Source: Desulfocapsa sp.
Lineage (GTDB): Bacteria; Desulfobacterota; Desulfobulbia; Desulfobulbales; Desulfocapsaceae
Direction: 5' to 3'
Assembly (NCBI GenBank): GCA_029934815.1
Contig: JAOZLM010000151.1
Coordinates: 1 to 5,910, forward strand
Length of the DNA: 5,910 bases
Each line of letters opens with the position of its first letter. The stretch's first letter is position 1. Below the pieces are notes generated by a model. That model saw only the letters and a list, made by a program, of their open reading frames with translations. It was not told the origin of the DNA and did no database searches. Positions 5,309 through 5,910 of this stretch are shown here, piece after piece. Made by a program: the position numbers and the translations under genes.

Positions 5309-5910
5309 ATGGGTTACGATCCCAAAAATCCTATGGTGGACAGAATCACAGATATCGGTCCCCCACATTATTCTAAATTCCATCCCCCTGTAATTGCAAA
5401 AAACAAGGGAAAATGGTTGTGGCATGAAATCACCCAAGCGGGTGTACTTGTACATAAAGCTGAAAGCGGAGACGAGTGCTGGACTATACGTGTTGGTGCT
5501 GCCCGTTTGATTTCTACTCAACTCATTTACGAGATGTGTGACATTGCTGACGCTCATTGCGACGGTTTCCTTCGTTTCACCACCCGTAACAACGTTGAAT
5601 TCATGGTAGATGATAAAGCTAAGGTTCAGCCTCTGCTTGACGATCTTGCATCTCGCGGCAATAAGTTCCCAGTAGGTGGAACCGGAGCTGGTGTGACCAA
5701 TATCGTTCATACTCAAGGTTGGGTTCATTGTCATACCCCTGCAACTGACGCCTCTGGTGTTGTTAAAGCGGTTATGGATGAATTGTTTGATTACTTTGTT
5801 ACCATGAAGCTTCCTGCACAGGTTCGTGTTGCACTTGCCTGCTGTCTGAACATGTGTGGTGCTGTTCATGCTTCCGATATCGCCATTCTTGGTGTGCATC
5901 GTAAGCCACC
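5309..5910 (+). CDS. dsrB: Dissimilatory sulfite reductase beta subunit, partial (3' end missing)
   Basis: The first 200 codons of dsrB, the catalytic subunit partner of DsrA, are open to the window edge; roughly the last 45% is outside. The N-terminus begins MGYDPKNPMVDRITDIGPP, typical of the family. Further family motifs are VGAARL at 62-67, RFTTRNNVEFMV at 89-100, GGTGAGVTNIVHTQGWVHC at 123-141 and ACCLNMCGAVH at 177-187. The ligands of the [4Fe-4S] cluster coupled to the catalytic siroheme are C141, C178, C179 and C183. These match the D. vulgaris ligands I recall as 151, 188, 189 and 193 with a constant offset of ten. The offset comes from a shorter N-terminus and a shorter loop near residues 116-120. 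The ferredoxin domain, and dsrD, which usually follows, would lie beyond the edge. Six of eight arginines are CGT, as in dsrA. No frameshift is seen. Confidence 0.97.
   Translation, partial: MGYDPKNPMVDRITDIGPPHYSKFHPPVIAKNKGKWLWHEITQAGVLVHKAESGDECWTIRVGAARLISTQLIYEMCDIADAHCDGFLRFTTRNNVEFMVDDKAKVQPLLDDLASRGNKFPVGGTGAGVTNIVHTQGWVHCHTPATDASGVVKAVMDELFDYFVTMKLPAQVRVALACCLNMCGAVHASDIAILGVHRKP

Noticed and set aside
5270..5899. 209-codon minus-strand frame opposite dsrB
   Set aside because: Same cause as in dsrA. dsrB is a clear match over its full visible length, with all four cluster cysteines.

Overview
This window looks like a core chromosomal segment of a sulfate-reducing or sulfur-disproportionating bacterium. 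The defining evidence is a complete dsrA and the first two thirds of dsrB. These encode the two subunits of dissimilatory sulfite reductase, and their sequences are of the bacterial reductive type. The moderate GC content and the DsrA sequence suggest Desulfobacterota, perhaps the Desulfobulbales (Desulfotalea, Desulfocapsa and cable-bacteria relatives). That placement is from memory of the family, not from a search. All genes lie on the + strand.

Layout: positions 1-136 are non-coding and hold five tandem copies of a heptamer. dprA (137-1249) encodes the single-stranded-DNA-binding RecA loader. A 158-bp gap follows, most of it filled by a 120-bp nested inverted-repeat element (1252-1371) that resembles a small non-autonomous repeat element. 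Next come rpe (ribulose-5-phosphate 3-epimerase, 1408-2088) and pgi (glucose-6-phosphate isomerase, 2093-3697), four bases apart and almost certainly co-transcribed. The two enzymes link the pentose phosphate pathway with upper glycolysis and gluconeogenesis. A 275-bp intergenic region (3698-3972) separates them from dsrA (3973-5253) and dsrB (5309 to the window edge).

The dsr upstream region is the most interesting part. It contains a weak possible terminator for rpe-pgi and two sigma70-like promoter candidates in tandem (3752-3780 and 3899-3927). A perfect TTGAC-N4-GTCAA palindrome, of the CRP/FNR-superfamily kind, overlaps the -35 box of the upstream promoter. A pair of TGAAT/ATTCA palindromes flanks that promoter, and a long hairpin (3820-3860) lies between the two promoters. 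dsrA and dsrB each have a near-perfect Shine-Dalgarno sequence and strong CGT preference for arginine, as expected for very highly expressed enzymes. dprA does not show this preference.

All five proteins belong to well-known families and keep their key residues. I see no new multi-gene system here. What deserves a second look is regulatory and repeat structure: the dsr control region, the nested inverted repeat after dprA and the heptamer array.
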